This document shows positions 1 to 50,749 of a stretch of 64,000 nt of DNA, one piece after another (position 1 is the first letter of the stretch; each line of letters starts with the position of its first letter). Location: the NCBI GenBank assembly GCA_006937955.1, contig SSNP01000017.1, positions 623,911-687,910 of the forward strand, written 5' to 3'. The translations under genes and the position numbers were made by a program. The DNA is from Pachypanchax playfairii. Taxonomy: Eukaryota > Chordata > Actinopteri > Cyprinodontiformes > Aplocheilidae. The notes beneath the pieces were generated by a model. That model searched no databases. It had not been told where the DNA came from and saw only the letters and a list, made by a program, of their open reading frames with translations.

Positions 1-841
1 ATTTACATGTAAATAAATAATAAATAATTGAAACTGGGTTAGTGTATTTGTCTATGTGACAGGTGACATGTTTGACTGTCTCTGATTGGTTGTAGGTTTA
101 ATCTAAAGATGTTTAATCTGCACTTTTTCATAACATAACATGATTTTGTGTTATTGTAACTCAATGTGAATTTCCAGTGAATACACTTTTCTTTAACACC
201 TTCACACATGGTAGAAAAGTTAAATTTGCTAAGCACAATGTTTTAATTCTAGTTTGAAATTATCAGTTTAATTCTAAATTAAAACTTTGTGAATTTAACT
301 TTTCAGCTCCATGATTTTCTTTTCTGGCTTCGCAGCTTGATGAAGGGTGATTATTCTTATGAACTTGAAGTTCAGAATTACTTCTTTTTTTTTTTTTCAC
401 TAAAAATATTCCAAGCGTATTTTAGTGTATATAAATTAGCATCATGGGCAACATAGTGTAAAATAAGATTTGATAAGGGTCTTTGAAATGTTTTTTTTTT
501 CTTTCTAATAAGCCTGTAAACAAGTTCTTTATTAATGTTAATTGAGTTGATTGAACTCTCCACACTTGTTAAACTAATCATGTTGAAAAAAAATATATTA
601 AAAAAACTAAAAGTTCTTGATTTTTGCACAAATTAAACACAAAAGAAAACAAAACAAAAAAAAACATTGCTTTTCTTTTTCTGGCTTGTTTAGATAAAAG
701 ATTGATGTTTTTTTTTTTCTTTTCCATGCACATGCTGTGACATCAGCAGGAATAAATCATGATTTTATTCATCTGCATACATGCATATTTACCTCCTTAA
801 TTCATCATCGACACCACATTTCTGTCATGAACATGCAGCCA
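1..841. other. Gene-free AT-rich DNA
   Basis: T- and A-runs and low-complexity sequence. No open frame with family resemblance, and no element boundary recognised. Confidence 0.6.
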
Positions 842-3449
842 TGATACATGACTGTGTAATTTGCATCATGAAAATGTATGTAGCTGCAGGCAGCAGAGTC
901 TGTTTGGTTGTTAAGTGAGTGAAACTTCAGAATCATGACATTTAAAGTTCATAAAATGTAGTTTATTTTTTTGGAATTAAGGCATCGGTTAATGTTAAAT
1001 CCTCTTCATCAGTAGCTGATTCTTTAGTACAAACAGATCTTGCCTCTCATGCTTGTCACGTTGCATCACATGCCTCCAGATTTGCTTCTCCTTCACATTT
1101 TTATGGTGGAAAGATATTAGAAATGTTTTTCATGGACTAAAACTTAAACACTTCATCTGCTATTCATAGAGATGTTTTGTCCTTGTTCTCTGTGTATTTG
1201 TCTTTTGTCCTGTTATGTTGTAATGTGGAGCTTTTTCAGAGTTGTGCAACATACTAAGCAGCCCTGACCTTGTCCATTCTGTTCACAGGAAGAGTTCTGC
1301 ACAGAGTGGGAAACAATAAAAGAGTAAAAGGATCATTTTAAATAGATCTTGGTAGAAGCTTGTGCAGACTGAAGCTCAGGGTTGCCATCTGCTGGTTTTA
1401 AAGCTGCAGATCAACCGTGTTAAACCACAAATAACTTCATATACTTTGCTTAAAGGAGACAGAATTTCTTGTTTTTCTTTAGTTTTCCAGGAGTTCAGGG
1501 TCAATTCTGGTCCTGGAGGTCCTGTCCTGCACACTTTAGCTGTTTTTCTACTGCAACACACCTGATTAGGATTTAATTTACGGTACACTGTCATCAAGTT
1601 CTGTTACTACCTGAAGGAGCTAGTTAATTATAAGTAAATAAAAAAGGTAGGCCGTGTTGTGAATAGTACCTGCATTGTAATATCTGAAAAAGAATTGAAG
1701 AAGTTTCTTGAGGCTTTGTAATTCACATTCAGGAAAACCTTGACGAAGTATGAATGAAGAGAATGACTGAAGAGCCGAGTTATATTCCATTTAACAGGTT
1801 AATCAGGGTAGAAAACATGTCTAACCATCTAACTCACACCTAAAATCAATTTGAAATCCTGATTTAACTTCACGGAAAAAACCCAGAGTACCTTGAAAAT
1901 CCACATCCATGAGATCATGTGAGTTAAAGTATATTTTATACATATACAAAACAAACAGGGGGATCTGAGAGATATTGCTGATAGATACAACATGTAATAT
2001 AAAACTGGTGAAGAAGCAGGAAGAACTTAAAATCCATCAGAATCAGAGATGTTTTAAATCTATACTCGTCTGCATGTATTCTTCCTGTCTGCTGCTCAAT
2101 AGAAGCATCATGTTCCACTACAATTTATTTATTTATTTAGCAGGTTAACAGCGTTCTGATTCACCCACCTGTAAATAAAAAAGATTCTATTGGTGGAGAG
2201 AGCAACAGCCACATCACAACTTTACTGTTGCTTTCAAGCATCAGCACATTTATGTAATACGTTCTGAATAAATCAATGAGATTTGAACTAAATAGCATAA
2301 CTGTGTGATCAAAAACTTAAAGAAATTTTAAGGTTTACGAAATAAATTTTGCATTAATTGTCATAAATTTTTAAGAGTGAAAAGGGATTCTTTGAGGTCG
2401 AAGCGATCAACCTGGTCTCGGTTTGTCAATTTAATCACAAGTAATCTCAATTTCTCTGAAATTAATGTTATTTAAAGATCTACAGCCGATAAGATAATAA
2501 ATACCCAGAATCTAAAATATCCTTTCAGGAGGTTGAACGTGAATAAACTGAATCATCTCCTTCTGGAAAATAAAACTGTTTGTCAGCAGCTCAGATGAGG
2601 TCATCACGCATTTTTTATTCTCGGCTAAATTTAATATCCTCAGTAATGACAGCTGAGACTGATAAATGACCTGAAGGCTCATTACACTGCGCTCACATCA
2701 CTGAACGTAGATGACACCCATCCCCTCACACACACACAGAAATAATTCAGACTGTCACAGCTCTGTGTGTCCAGGCTGTACAATGTGAGTGTGTCAGTGT
2801 GACTTTTACATTTTTAATGGAAATGTAAGAGGGACACATTCAATGTCCAAAGCAAACTAATAACTGCAATTTCACAGCAGGAATTCTTCAAACTGCTGTC
2901 ACCTTCAAACTGTTGTTCCTGAACATTATGAGAGAGGAAAGACGTCTTCTGCACCGGAAAGGAAGATTAAATTAATGAAATTCACTGACACCAGAAGAAG
3001 ATGTGCAGGTAAAATTAAAATTTCATTCCTGTTCACTCAAGCAAAGAAAAAGTCCTTTTATTTGTTTGGCATTTATGCAAATGAATTTTCCCTATTTAAG
3101 CCTTCAGATACGGTTCAGAACTTCTTCTGCTTTCCTCTTAACGCTCACACTGCTGCTGCTTTATTTTTAGTCCGTGTCAGAAGTTTACGGGTGCTGAATG
3201 AATTCAAATTGTCCCTCTGCTGCATATGTTCACTGCAAAAATAGGACGTACTGAAAAGGTCGCTGAAGTCAGAGTCTATATTTGCTGAAATTTGGTGCAG
3301 GTGGGTTTTTATTGCTGTTCATAAAAATGTCACAGACATCAAAGAGCTGATTTTCTTTATGAAATAAAATGGCAAGGTCAATGAATGGAGAAGCAGCTTT
3401 TGCTGAGGGAAGTACATGCAGCGGGGGGGGGGGGGGGGGGGGGGGGGGG
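842..3449. repeat. Copy 1 of a 2.6 kb exact direct duplication ending in poly-G
   Basis: Matches 3460-6067 at an offset of exactly 2618 bp with no difference that I could find. It ends in a run of 27 G (3423-3449) directly against the N gap. Non-coding, AT-rich. A segment at about 1488-1575 (GTCCTGGAGGTCCTGTCCTG, then CAACACACCTGATTAGGATT) looks like a widespread teleost interspersed repeat. Confidence 0.93.
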
Positions 3450-3459
3450 NNNNNNNNNN
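3450..3459. other. Assembly gap (10 N)
   Basis: Ten N placed directly after the 27-G run and directly before the first base of the second duplicate copy. The fixed small size suggests a gap of unknown length. Confidence 1.
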
Positions 3460-6067
3460 TGATACATGACTGTGTAATTTGCATCATGAAAATGTATGTA
3501 GCTGCAGGCAGCAGAGTCTGTTTGGTTGTTAAGTGAGTGAAACTTCAGAATCATGACATTTAAAGTTCATAAAATGTAGTTTATTTTTTTGGAATTAAGG
3601 CATCGGTTAATGTTAAATCCTCTTCATCAGTAGCTGATTCTTTAGTACAAACAGATCTTGCCTCTCATGCTTGTCACGTTGCATCACATGCCTCCAGATT
3701 TGCTTCTCCTTCACATTTTTATGGTGGAAAGATATTAGAAATGTTTTTCATGGACTAAAACTTAAACACTTCATCTGCTATTCATAGAGATGTTTTGTCC
3801 TTGTTCTCTGTGTATTTGTCTTTTGTCCTGTTATGTTGTAATGTGGAGCTTTTTCAGAGTTGTGCAACATACTAAGCAGCCCTGACCTTGTCCATTCTGT
3901 TCACAGGAAGAGTTCTGCACAGAGTGGGAAACAATAAAAGAGTAAAAGGATCATTTTAAATAGATCTTGGTAGAAGCTTGTGCAGACTGAAGCTCAGGGT
4001 TGCCATCTGCTGGTTTTAAAGCTGCAGATCAACCGTGTTAAACCACAAATAACTTCATATACTTTGCTTAAAGGAGACAGAATTTCTTGTTTTTCTTTAG
4101 TTTTCCAGGAGTTCAGGGTCAATTCTGGTCCTGGAGGTCCTGTCCTGCACACTTTAGCTGTTTTTCTACTGCAACACACCTGATTAGGATTTAATTTACG
4201 GTACACTGTCATCAAGTTCTGTTACTACCTGAAGGAGCTAGTTAATTATAAGTAAATAAAAAAGGTAGGCCGTGTTGTGAATAGTACCTGCATTGTAATA
4301 TCTGAAAAAGAATTGAAGAAGTTTCTTGAGGCTTTGTAATTCACATTCAGGAAAACCTTGACGAAGTATGAATGAAGAGAATGACTGAAGAGCCGAGTTA
4401 TATTCCATTTAACAGGTTAATCAGGGTAGAAAACATGTCTAACCATCTAACTCACACCTAAAATCAATTTGAAATCCTGATTTAACTTCACGGAAAAAAC
4501 CCAGAGTACCTTGAAAATCCACATCCATGAGATCATGTGAGTTAAAGTATATTTTATACATATACAAAACAAACAGGGGGATCTGAGAGATATTGCTGAT
4601 AGATACAACATGTAATATAAAACTGGTGAAGAAGCAGGAAGAACTTAAAATCCATCAGAATCAGAGATGTTTTAAATCTATACTCGTCTGCATGTATTCT
4701 TCCTGTCTGCTGCTCAATAGAAGCATCATGTTCCACTACAATTTATTTATTTATTTAGCAGGTTAACAGCGTTCTGATTCACCCACCTGTAAATAAAAAA
4801 GATTCTATTGGTGGAGAGAGCAACAGCCACATCACAACTTTACTGTTGCTTTCAAGCATCAGCACATTTATGTAATACGTTCTGAATAAATCAATGAGAT
4901 TTGAACTAAATAGCATAACTGTGTGATCAAAAACTTAAAGAAATTTTAAGGTTTACGAAATAAATTTTGCATTAATTGTCATAAATTTTTAAGAGTGAAA
5001 AGGGATTCTTTGAGGTCGAAGCGATCAACCTGGTCTCGGTTTGTCAATTTAATCACAAGTAATCTCAATTTCTCTGAAATTAATGTTATTTAAAGATCTA
5101 CAGCCGATAAGATAATAAATACCCAGAATCTAAAATATCCTTTCAGGAGGTTGAACGTGAATAAACTGAATCATCTCCTTCTGGAAAATAAAACTGTTTG
5201 TCAGCAGCTCAGATGAGGTCATCACGCATTTTTTATTCTCGGCTAAATTTAATATCCTCAGTAATGACAGCTGAGACTGATAAATGACCTGAAGGCTCAT
5301 TACACTGCGCTCACATCACTGAACGTAGATGACACCCATCCCCTCACACACACACAGAAATAATTCAGACTGTCACAGCTCTGTGTGTCCAGGCTGTACA
5401 ATGTGAGTGTGTCAGTGTGACTTTTACATTTTTAATGGAAATGTAAGAGGGACACATTCAATGTCCAAAGCAAACTAATAACTGCAATTTCACAGCAGGA
5501 ATTCTTCAAACTGCTGTCACCTTCAAACTGTTGTTCCTGAACATTATGAGAGAGGAAAGACGTCTTCTGCACCGGAAAGGAAGATTAAATTAATGAAATT
5601 CACTGACACCAGAAGAAGATGTGCAGGTAAAATTAAAATTTCATTCCTGTTCACTCAAGCAAAGAAAAAGTCCTTTTATTTGTTTGGCATTTATGCAAAT
5701 GAATTTTCCCTATTTAAGCCTTCAGATACGGTTCAGAACTTCTTCTGCTTTCCTCTTAACGCTCACACTGCTGCTGCTTTATTTTTAGTCCGTGTCAGAA
5801 GTTTACGGGTGCTGAATGAATTCAAATTGTCCCTCTGCTGCATATGTTCACTGCAAAAATAGGACGTACTGAAAAGGTCGCTGAAGTCAGAGTCTATATT
5901 TGCTGAAATTTGGTGCAGGTGGGTTTTTATTGCTGTTCATAAAAATGTCACAGACATCAAAGAGCTGATTTTCTTTATGAAATAAAATGGCAAGGTCAAT
6001 GAATGGAGAAGCAGCTTTTGCTGAGGGAAGTACATGCAGCGGGGGGGGGGGGGGGGGTGGGGGGGGG
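3460..6067. repeat. Copy 2 of the 2.6 kb duplication, continuing into unique DNA
   Basis: Same sequence as 842-3449, starting on the first base after the gap. Its G tract (17 G, T, 9 G, T from 6041) is read through into unique flank. All open frames seen in copy 1 recur unchanged here, which argues against an old biological duplication. Most likely an unmerged overlap of two contigs. Confidence 0.93.
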
Positions 6068-6780
6068 TGAGTATTATTTAAAGTGTTTTTTTAAGCTCAA
6101 GTTCTACTATAATAAATTTGGAATTTCCTGCTGCAGAGTTAATCACAAGGTTTTTCTTATGAACGCGTCACAAAATATCAATTTATGGATTCTACTTAAA
6201 AATGACAGATTCAGACGGTCAAGCAGAGACAGATTTTCCAAAAACTCACTTTTCCTTTTGGTTCTCACGTGCAGTTGTTGATTAACAGACTCCGAAAGTG
6301 TAACATAAACCTACAAATGAGGTTTAGACTGATAATATTCATGTCACATAACCTAAACTGCACACAATGCGTATTTCTTACTACTTTTACTATGTAATGT
6401 AACAGTCATGTGATACAGAAATCCACATTTTCTTGAACAGTCGTACATTTTTTGAGGTGTCCAGAGGTCACCTCGATTCCTCAGTGAGATTTTCCACCAG
6501 TTCTTCATGTAATGACTGATTAATGTCTGCTGCAGGTGAGATACTGACTACACATAACACCCCCAATTCCTTTAATAACATGGCTGTAGTACAAGTACCA
6601 GTGATGGTACTGAGATTTCTTTTGGTGATGCACAGAAGAACTGAAGATTGAGATAAAGTTTTTAGAAAAAAGTCAAGAAGATGAGCCTCTCAGGCAAATT
6701 ACAATCTCAGGCCAAATGTAAATTATTCAAAACGTAAGTGCAATGGGGAATATTTTGAGCAATCTGATGAAAAATGAAGG

Positions 6781-6808
6781 GTGGGGGTGGGGTGGAGTGG
6801 GGTGGGGG
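6781..6808 (+). repeat. G-rich tract with G-quadruplex potential
   Basis: Runs of G5, G4, G2, G4 and G5 separated by single T or short spacers on the + strand, fitting a four-tract G-quadruplex pattern. About 2.9 kb upstream of the esam start codon. Confidence 0.6.
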
Positions 6809-7402
6809 TTAACCCATTATCCATTGGCTACTTGAGCGGCGCTATAGTGACGTCTATAGAACCTACAAGAAACAAAAAGCACAGAACAGAAACAAAGTTT
6901 GATTCAAACTCTCTCAAATTGTTTGTAAATGTCAAGGAGCAGAAAGGAAAAGCAATCAGAAGAGATTCTGTGAAAGACTTCCTGTTTAAATTATATTGTT
7001 TTAAATACTGTATAAACTGTAAATGTATTTGTGGCATAAAAACCTTGTGTAACACGTAGCATATCTGCTGATTAATTTCTATTTTAACATGAAAATTGTT
7101 CTTTTATAACATGTCACAAATACAAATAAAGTTCAAGTACATTATAATTTATAATTAAAGCCATTAAAACGCTGCACAGACCTTTTTTTCCCGTCTTTGC
7201 TTCGAATGAGTCACAAGTTTGATTTCTTGCTACAATTATTTCTAGAAACGAGCAGGAATTTCGTTGGTTTGGATCTCAGTGAGGTGAAATACAAGAGCTG
7301 AAACTGCCACCAGGTAAAGTCACGACTATCAGTCTGTGAGCAGCTGCTGACCTGTCAAATATATTATTTCACCTGCAGCTCAACATGCACAACATCCTTG
7401 CT

Positions 7403-7404
<2 letters not shown>

Positions 7405-7458
<54 letters not shown>
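7405..7458. repeat. (AAAT)n microsatellite
   Basis: About 13 uninterrupted tetranucleotide units. Confidence 0.95.
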
Positions 7459-9469
7459 GGAGTCAAGTCAGTTGTTGCTGCTTTACCTGGACGCCACTAG
7501 GTGGCACAAAAAGAGCCACATTTTTGAAAAAACAAGTATTTCATAGATTTTTTTTCCCCTGTTTGTTCAGTTTAAGTGGAAATGGTTTTACAAAGAGTTA
7601 CTGTTGTGAGCTAGTACCTTGAATTTGTCCGTCAAGGCTACTTTTTTTAGCATCTGGCACTGAGATAAAAACATCTGCAGCAGCTTTAACAATGGATGTA
7701 TTCAGGAAATCCTGAGGGGTTGTTCCTGTTCATATAGATAACCAGTAAAAGTGACACAAATCAGAACGGTAGTGAATAAAATCTACCGCTGAAACATTTC
7801 AGAATGTCAGCTAAGCTTGCATTCCGTCATGTCAGTGTCTTTTCTGCTGCAGTTTATCACATCTTATCATGTGCACGCTGCATGAAAGCACGAGTTAAAT
7901 ATTCTGTAGCAGTTTTGCTGAATTAACTTTTAAAATGCACATGACTTGGTGAAAATGTTGCACTTTCTTTTAAAGGAGCGACCAGGCTGGAAATGCCCCT
8001 GAATGCAAGCTGTGCAGTTTTCTATCTGCACCTGTTTCACACTGAAGCAATCAATTATTCACACGTTGCAGCTGCGTTTACTTTCTGATGAGCATTTATC
8101 CATGATTCACTCTTTTTTAACATCTTGTACAGAAATATTAAAATCCAAATTTTGTTTTTGTTTTTGTTTTTTAAATATGTGAGTTTAAGGTGTTTAGAGC
8201 AGGACCTTGAAATGAATGAGGTCACTACAAACACAGTTCTGATCCTTTTATTTCAGCAGTTAGCCACAGAATATCAGCAGCTTTTATAAAGAAATATTGG
8301 ATAACTTTAAATTTCATATTTAATATAATCATTGTAAATATTGGAATCAGTCTTTGACTATGTGTTCTGCATCTGTAACCTCCTCAGATTTCTGCTGTTG
8401 ATTGTATTTTTATGGAGTCCAAGAAGGAAATTATTGATCATTTTAGTTTTTATTTCATGAAAAGTTGCATACCAAAGAGCAAAAACAATTATTAAAATAT
8501 ATAAACCCTTAATTCTAATAAAATTTGCTTTGTTGGTAGTTTTTAGGGAACTTGGACGAAACTTTAGTTTGTGGGCATCCGTATAAATTATGACCAAGCC
8601 CACAATCTGTCCTCACATATGTAGATATTCTGGTACATTTCAGCTGCAGAATAATTTATACACGACATCATGACTAATTTAAACTGGGTAATACTGGGTC
8701 ACATTTGTCTTCTTTAAGATTTTACGTGTTGTTTTCAAGTAAAATGTCACCCGGATTAACCTCAAAACCCTGACATAAGATGTTTGGCTCCACAATATGA
8801 GCTGATAGAGGTGAATAACTTTCACACATCTGTATTCACAAATTGTTTTTGGAGTACTATGTGTTTAGCTGTGAATATCAACGCTGACATGCAGGAAATT
8901 CTCAGAAAAGACATAATGTGTAAAATAAAAGACGAAAACGTTTCAACTTAACTGTAATATTATTTCACCTGACAAAATTTGTAGCTGTTGGTAGCCTTAG
9001 ACTAAAGATAAATAACACTTCATATTCGAGTTGCAATTGGACAAATTAGTTGTATCATTTAGATGGTTTGGACACAACAATGCAGAAGGCAAAGGGGATT
9101 AAAAAAACGCTCAGCTGCCTCATTCTGTAGTTTTAAAACATTATTTCTTCTTATTTTCACGCACAGGACAATGTTTATATAAAGCAATACTTGAATTCAT
9201 AAGAAATGGGGGGATTTACCGGATATCATGAGAGGATGAAGTAACTCGTTACAACTCATGATATAAAATGAGACGTTTAAAGAATTACAGAAAGCGGAGT
9301 GAAGGATTCTGGGACAGTTCCTGTGATTGTCAGCAGAGGGCGACACTGAGCAGCTCAGGTGGGTCAATAAGCTCCTACAGTGGATGGAAAGAGGGACATG
9401 CACACACTCCTGAGACAAAGCTGTTAATACCTGAATTCAGAGCAACGAGAGCGACAGAAAACTTGATTA

Positions 9470-9704
9470 GATCGAATCTTTGGGCGGTGAAGGAGCGGAG
9501 GGTCCGGTGCGTCTCTGCCATGTCAGCCGCCGTCTGCAGCCTGCAGGCGGGATGGAAAGAAGAACCGGGGCTTTACTTTCACATCTCGGATCGCAGGGTT
9601 CTTTAACGGACAGGTAATTGTTACCTGAACATTTATTGGCGAGCTGCGACTGTTTGCTGTCAACTTTCACAGAAGCTGCAGGAGCAGCTGGTGGATGTTG
9701 CGTC
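9470..9704 (+). promoter_or_regulatory. Putative esam leader / proximal promoter block
   Basis: GC-rich and CpG-containing stretch just upstream of the esam start codon, in contrast with the AT-rich flanks. No clear TATA box was found. An open frame at 9268-9606 overlaps it, but its translation resembles no family I know and it is most simply read as untranslated leader or promoter DNA. The transcription start cannot be placed from sequence alone. Confidence 0.4.
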
Positions 9705-48873
<39,169 letters not shown>

Positions 48874-49590
48874 CCTGCAGAAACATCGAACAGAGAAACG
48901 GACGGAGGAAACCTGGACGTGGGACAACGTCCTCCACAAAGACCTGAGAAGTTGTCTGAGAATGTCTCTCATGGCTGCTGCTGCTGCTTCATTCTCACAA
49001 ACTATTAATGAAGTCAACACAGCCGAGAGCTCGAGTTCCTTTCCAGCTTTTATTTTGTAAGTTGAGAAATATATTTTGTTTAAGCTTAAAAAGAGTTCTT
49101 TAAACAAAATTCAACAGTTTAAAATTTTCAGGCAGAAGTTCAGAAGCCTTCAAATCATAAAATGAAAAGATGTTGATAAATATGATGTTTTGGTTATATT
49201 TTTACTGTTCAAGGTAACATTTTTTAACCATTTTTTTTTAATTGTCATTATTGTTTCACATTACCTGCCTGTGTAGAGATTAGTCTTCAGTTAATTTGAA
49301 AACAGTTTTAGCTTTAAGCAGAATAAATGTTCTGTTTCAGGTCCGGCTTAAAAAAAATCACGTTTATTTCTGTTCTGTTCAGTTAACGGGTGTCGGTATG
49401 ATGTCATGTTAACATTTCTAAAGTTTTTATACCTGTAGCTTGAATGTAAACTAAATATTGAGTGTAACACTGTTAATGTTGATGGTTATTATTTTGAAGG
49501 TGCTTGGTTTTAATTGACAGCTAAAAACTGAGCGAATTCTTAATATGGAAACGCAACACACCTCGCGTTTGTTTTATTTTTTTTAATAAA
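48874..49590 (+). other. esam: esam 3' untranslated region with polyadenylation signals
   Basis: Non-coding DNA after the esam stop at 48871-48873. Two AATAAA hexamers on the + strand, at 49322-49327 and 49585-49590, are the likely polyadenylation signals; the second gives a 3' UTR of about 0.7 kb. The gene ends tail-to-tail with acad8. Confidence 0.6.
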
Positions 49591-50542
49591 TGTTCTGGAG
49601 TGTTTAACCACATTCACTTAAAGAAACAGCTTCATTTTCTGTGTAAAAAGGAAGCAGAGCGATTGGGATATGTGACTCAAACCAAAAGCGCCTCCCGGTG
49701 GCTGGTTGCAGTATAAAAGTTAAAGAATGCCTACAGCTGTTGACCAACCTTTTATATATTAACTCAACATTTGAACAAAACCCAGAAGTTGAAGTTGAAA
49801 AACTAAAAGTGCACCTCCAGCTGCTCATTTCTGTAAAATCTTCAAGCTCCGCCCACTTAATGTAAATGAATGAGGCATTTTCCTGATTGAAATATAAATA
49901 TAATGAAAGGTGTTGATTCACAATGCTTAACTTGCTGTTGTAGTCTCAAATACTCATTTAAAATGATATTTGTAACTGGGTATGATGCTTAAAAAATATG
50001 ATTGTGCGCAGGTGAGGAGGTGGAACTTAACCGGAAGTGGACCGAGACACTTTCGTGATTTTGTATATGACTTAGGAAGCAGATGGATTATTGTCTAGAA
50101 AGTTTTATTTTGGAGTGAGATATGAAACTAAAACCCCATATATACACACTACAAACCATAAATCAGGTTAACATACAGCCATGATGTGGTAACCACTCAT
50201 ATCAATTACAGAGGAAAACAGATGTTAACATGTAGATGTGAAACAGCAAAAAATCTAATCTCAGACTCAGTTACTTACAGTTTGCTCGTGTTAAATAATT
50301 CCAGATTGATTTGCCTTTTGTAGAGATTTTTCCTGCTAATATACATTTTGTCCTGTAGATGGCGCTCAATACATGATCAAGTTCTTATGCATCTAAATTT
50401 TATGACCTTCTCAGGTCTGAGACTCCGCCCCCTTCATCAGTGGTTGAAAGAAACACAAATGTTGTTGTTAATCTCAGTCAGAAACATCAAAAATCATTAT
50501 GAACAGAAATACTTCAACCTTACAGAGTTTCAACCTGTTGGT
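49591..50542. other. Gene-free interval between convergent esam and acad8
   Basis: No exon. It includes a degenerate copy of the short repeat noted at 37720 (about 49690-49870) and otherwise AT-rich DNA. Confidence 0.5.
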
Positions 50543-50690
50543 TTTATTCTGATAAAAATGTATTCACGTTTCAGAATGTCCTGTAAAAATTTGGGCCTAA
50601 AATCTGCAGATTTGTTGTTTAGAAATGCCAAAACAAAATCTGATATGCTGATTGTAGGTAGAAATGTAACAGCTGATCTGATGTTTTATT
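50543..50690 (-). terminator. acad8: Candidate polyadenylation signals for acad8
   Basis: Read on the minus strand, AATAAA occurs at 50690-50685 (about 60 nt after the stop codon) and at 50548-50543. Either would give a short 3' UTR. About 0.95 kb separates this from the esam polyadenylation signal, so the two convergent transcripts need not overlap. Confidence 0.45.
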
Positions 50691-50749
50691 TACTGCCGGT
50701 TCATCCCAGATGATGCAGAGGGAAGTTTCGGATCAGTAGAAACGATTTC

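Larger units (their letters stand above)
6068..9469. other. Gene-free region upstream of esam
   Basis: AT-rich DNA between the duplicated block and the esam leader. It contains a G-rich quadruplex-like tract (6781-6808) and an (AAAT)n microsatellite (7405-7458). Short open frames here show no domain or family resemblance. It could hold esam regulatory DNA, but no motif supports that. Confidence 0.5.

Noticed and set aside
1362..1597. Overlapping open frames on both strands, repeated exactly at 3980-4215
   Set aside because: They fall in the duplicated non-coding block, overlap on both strands, and cover a known type of teleost interspersed repeat; no protein family resemblance.
2975..3244. 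89-codon open frame, also at 5593-5862
   Set aside because: Identical in both copies only because of the assembly duplication; composition follows the AT-rich background and there is no domain.
3269..3487. Proline-rich reading frame crossing the gap
   Set aside because: The proline run is the translation of the poly-G tract and the frame crosses N bases; artefact.
9268..9606. 112-codon open frame just upstream of esam exon 1
   Set aside because: Overlaps the GC-rich leader region, has no family resemblance, and ends before the esam start; most likely untranslated DNA.
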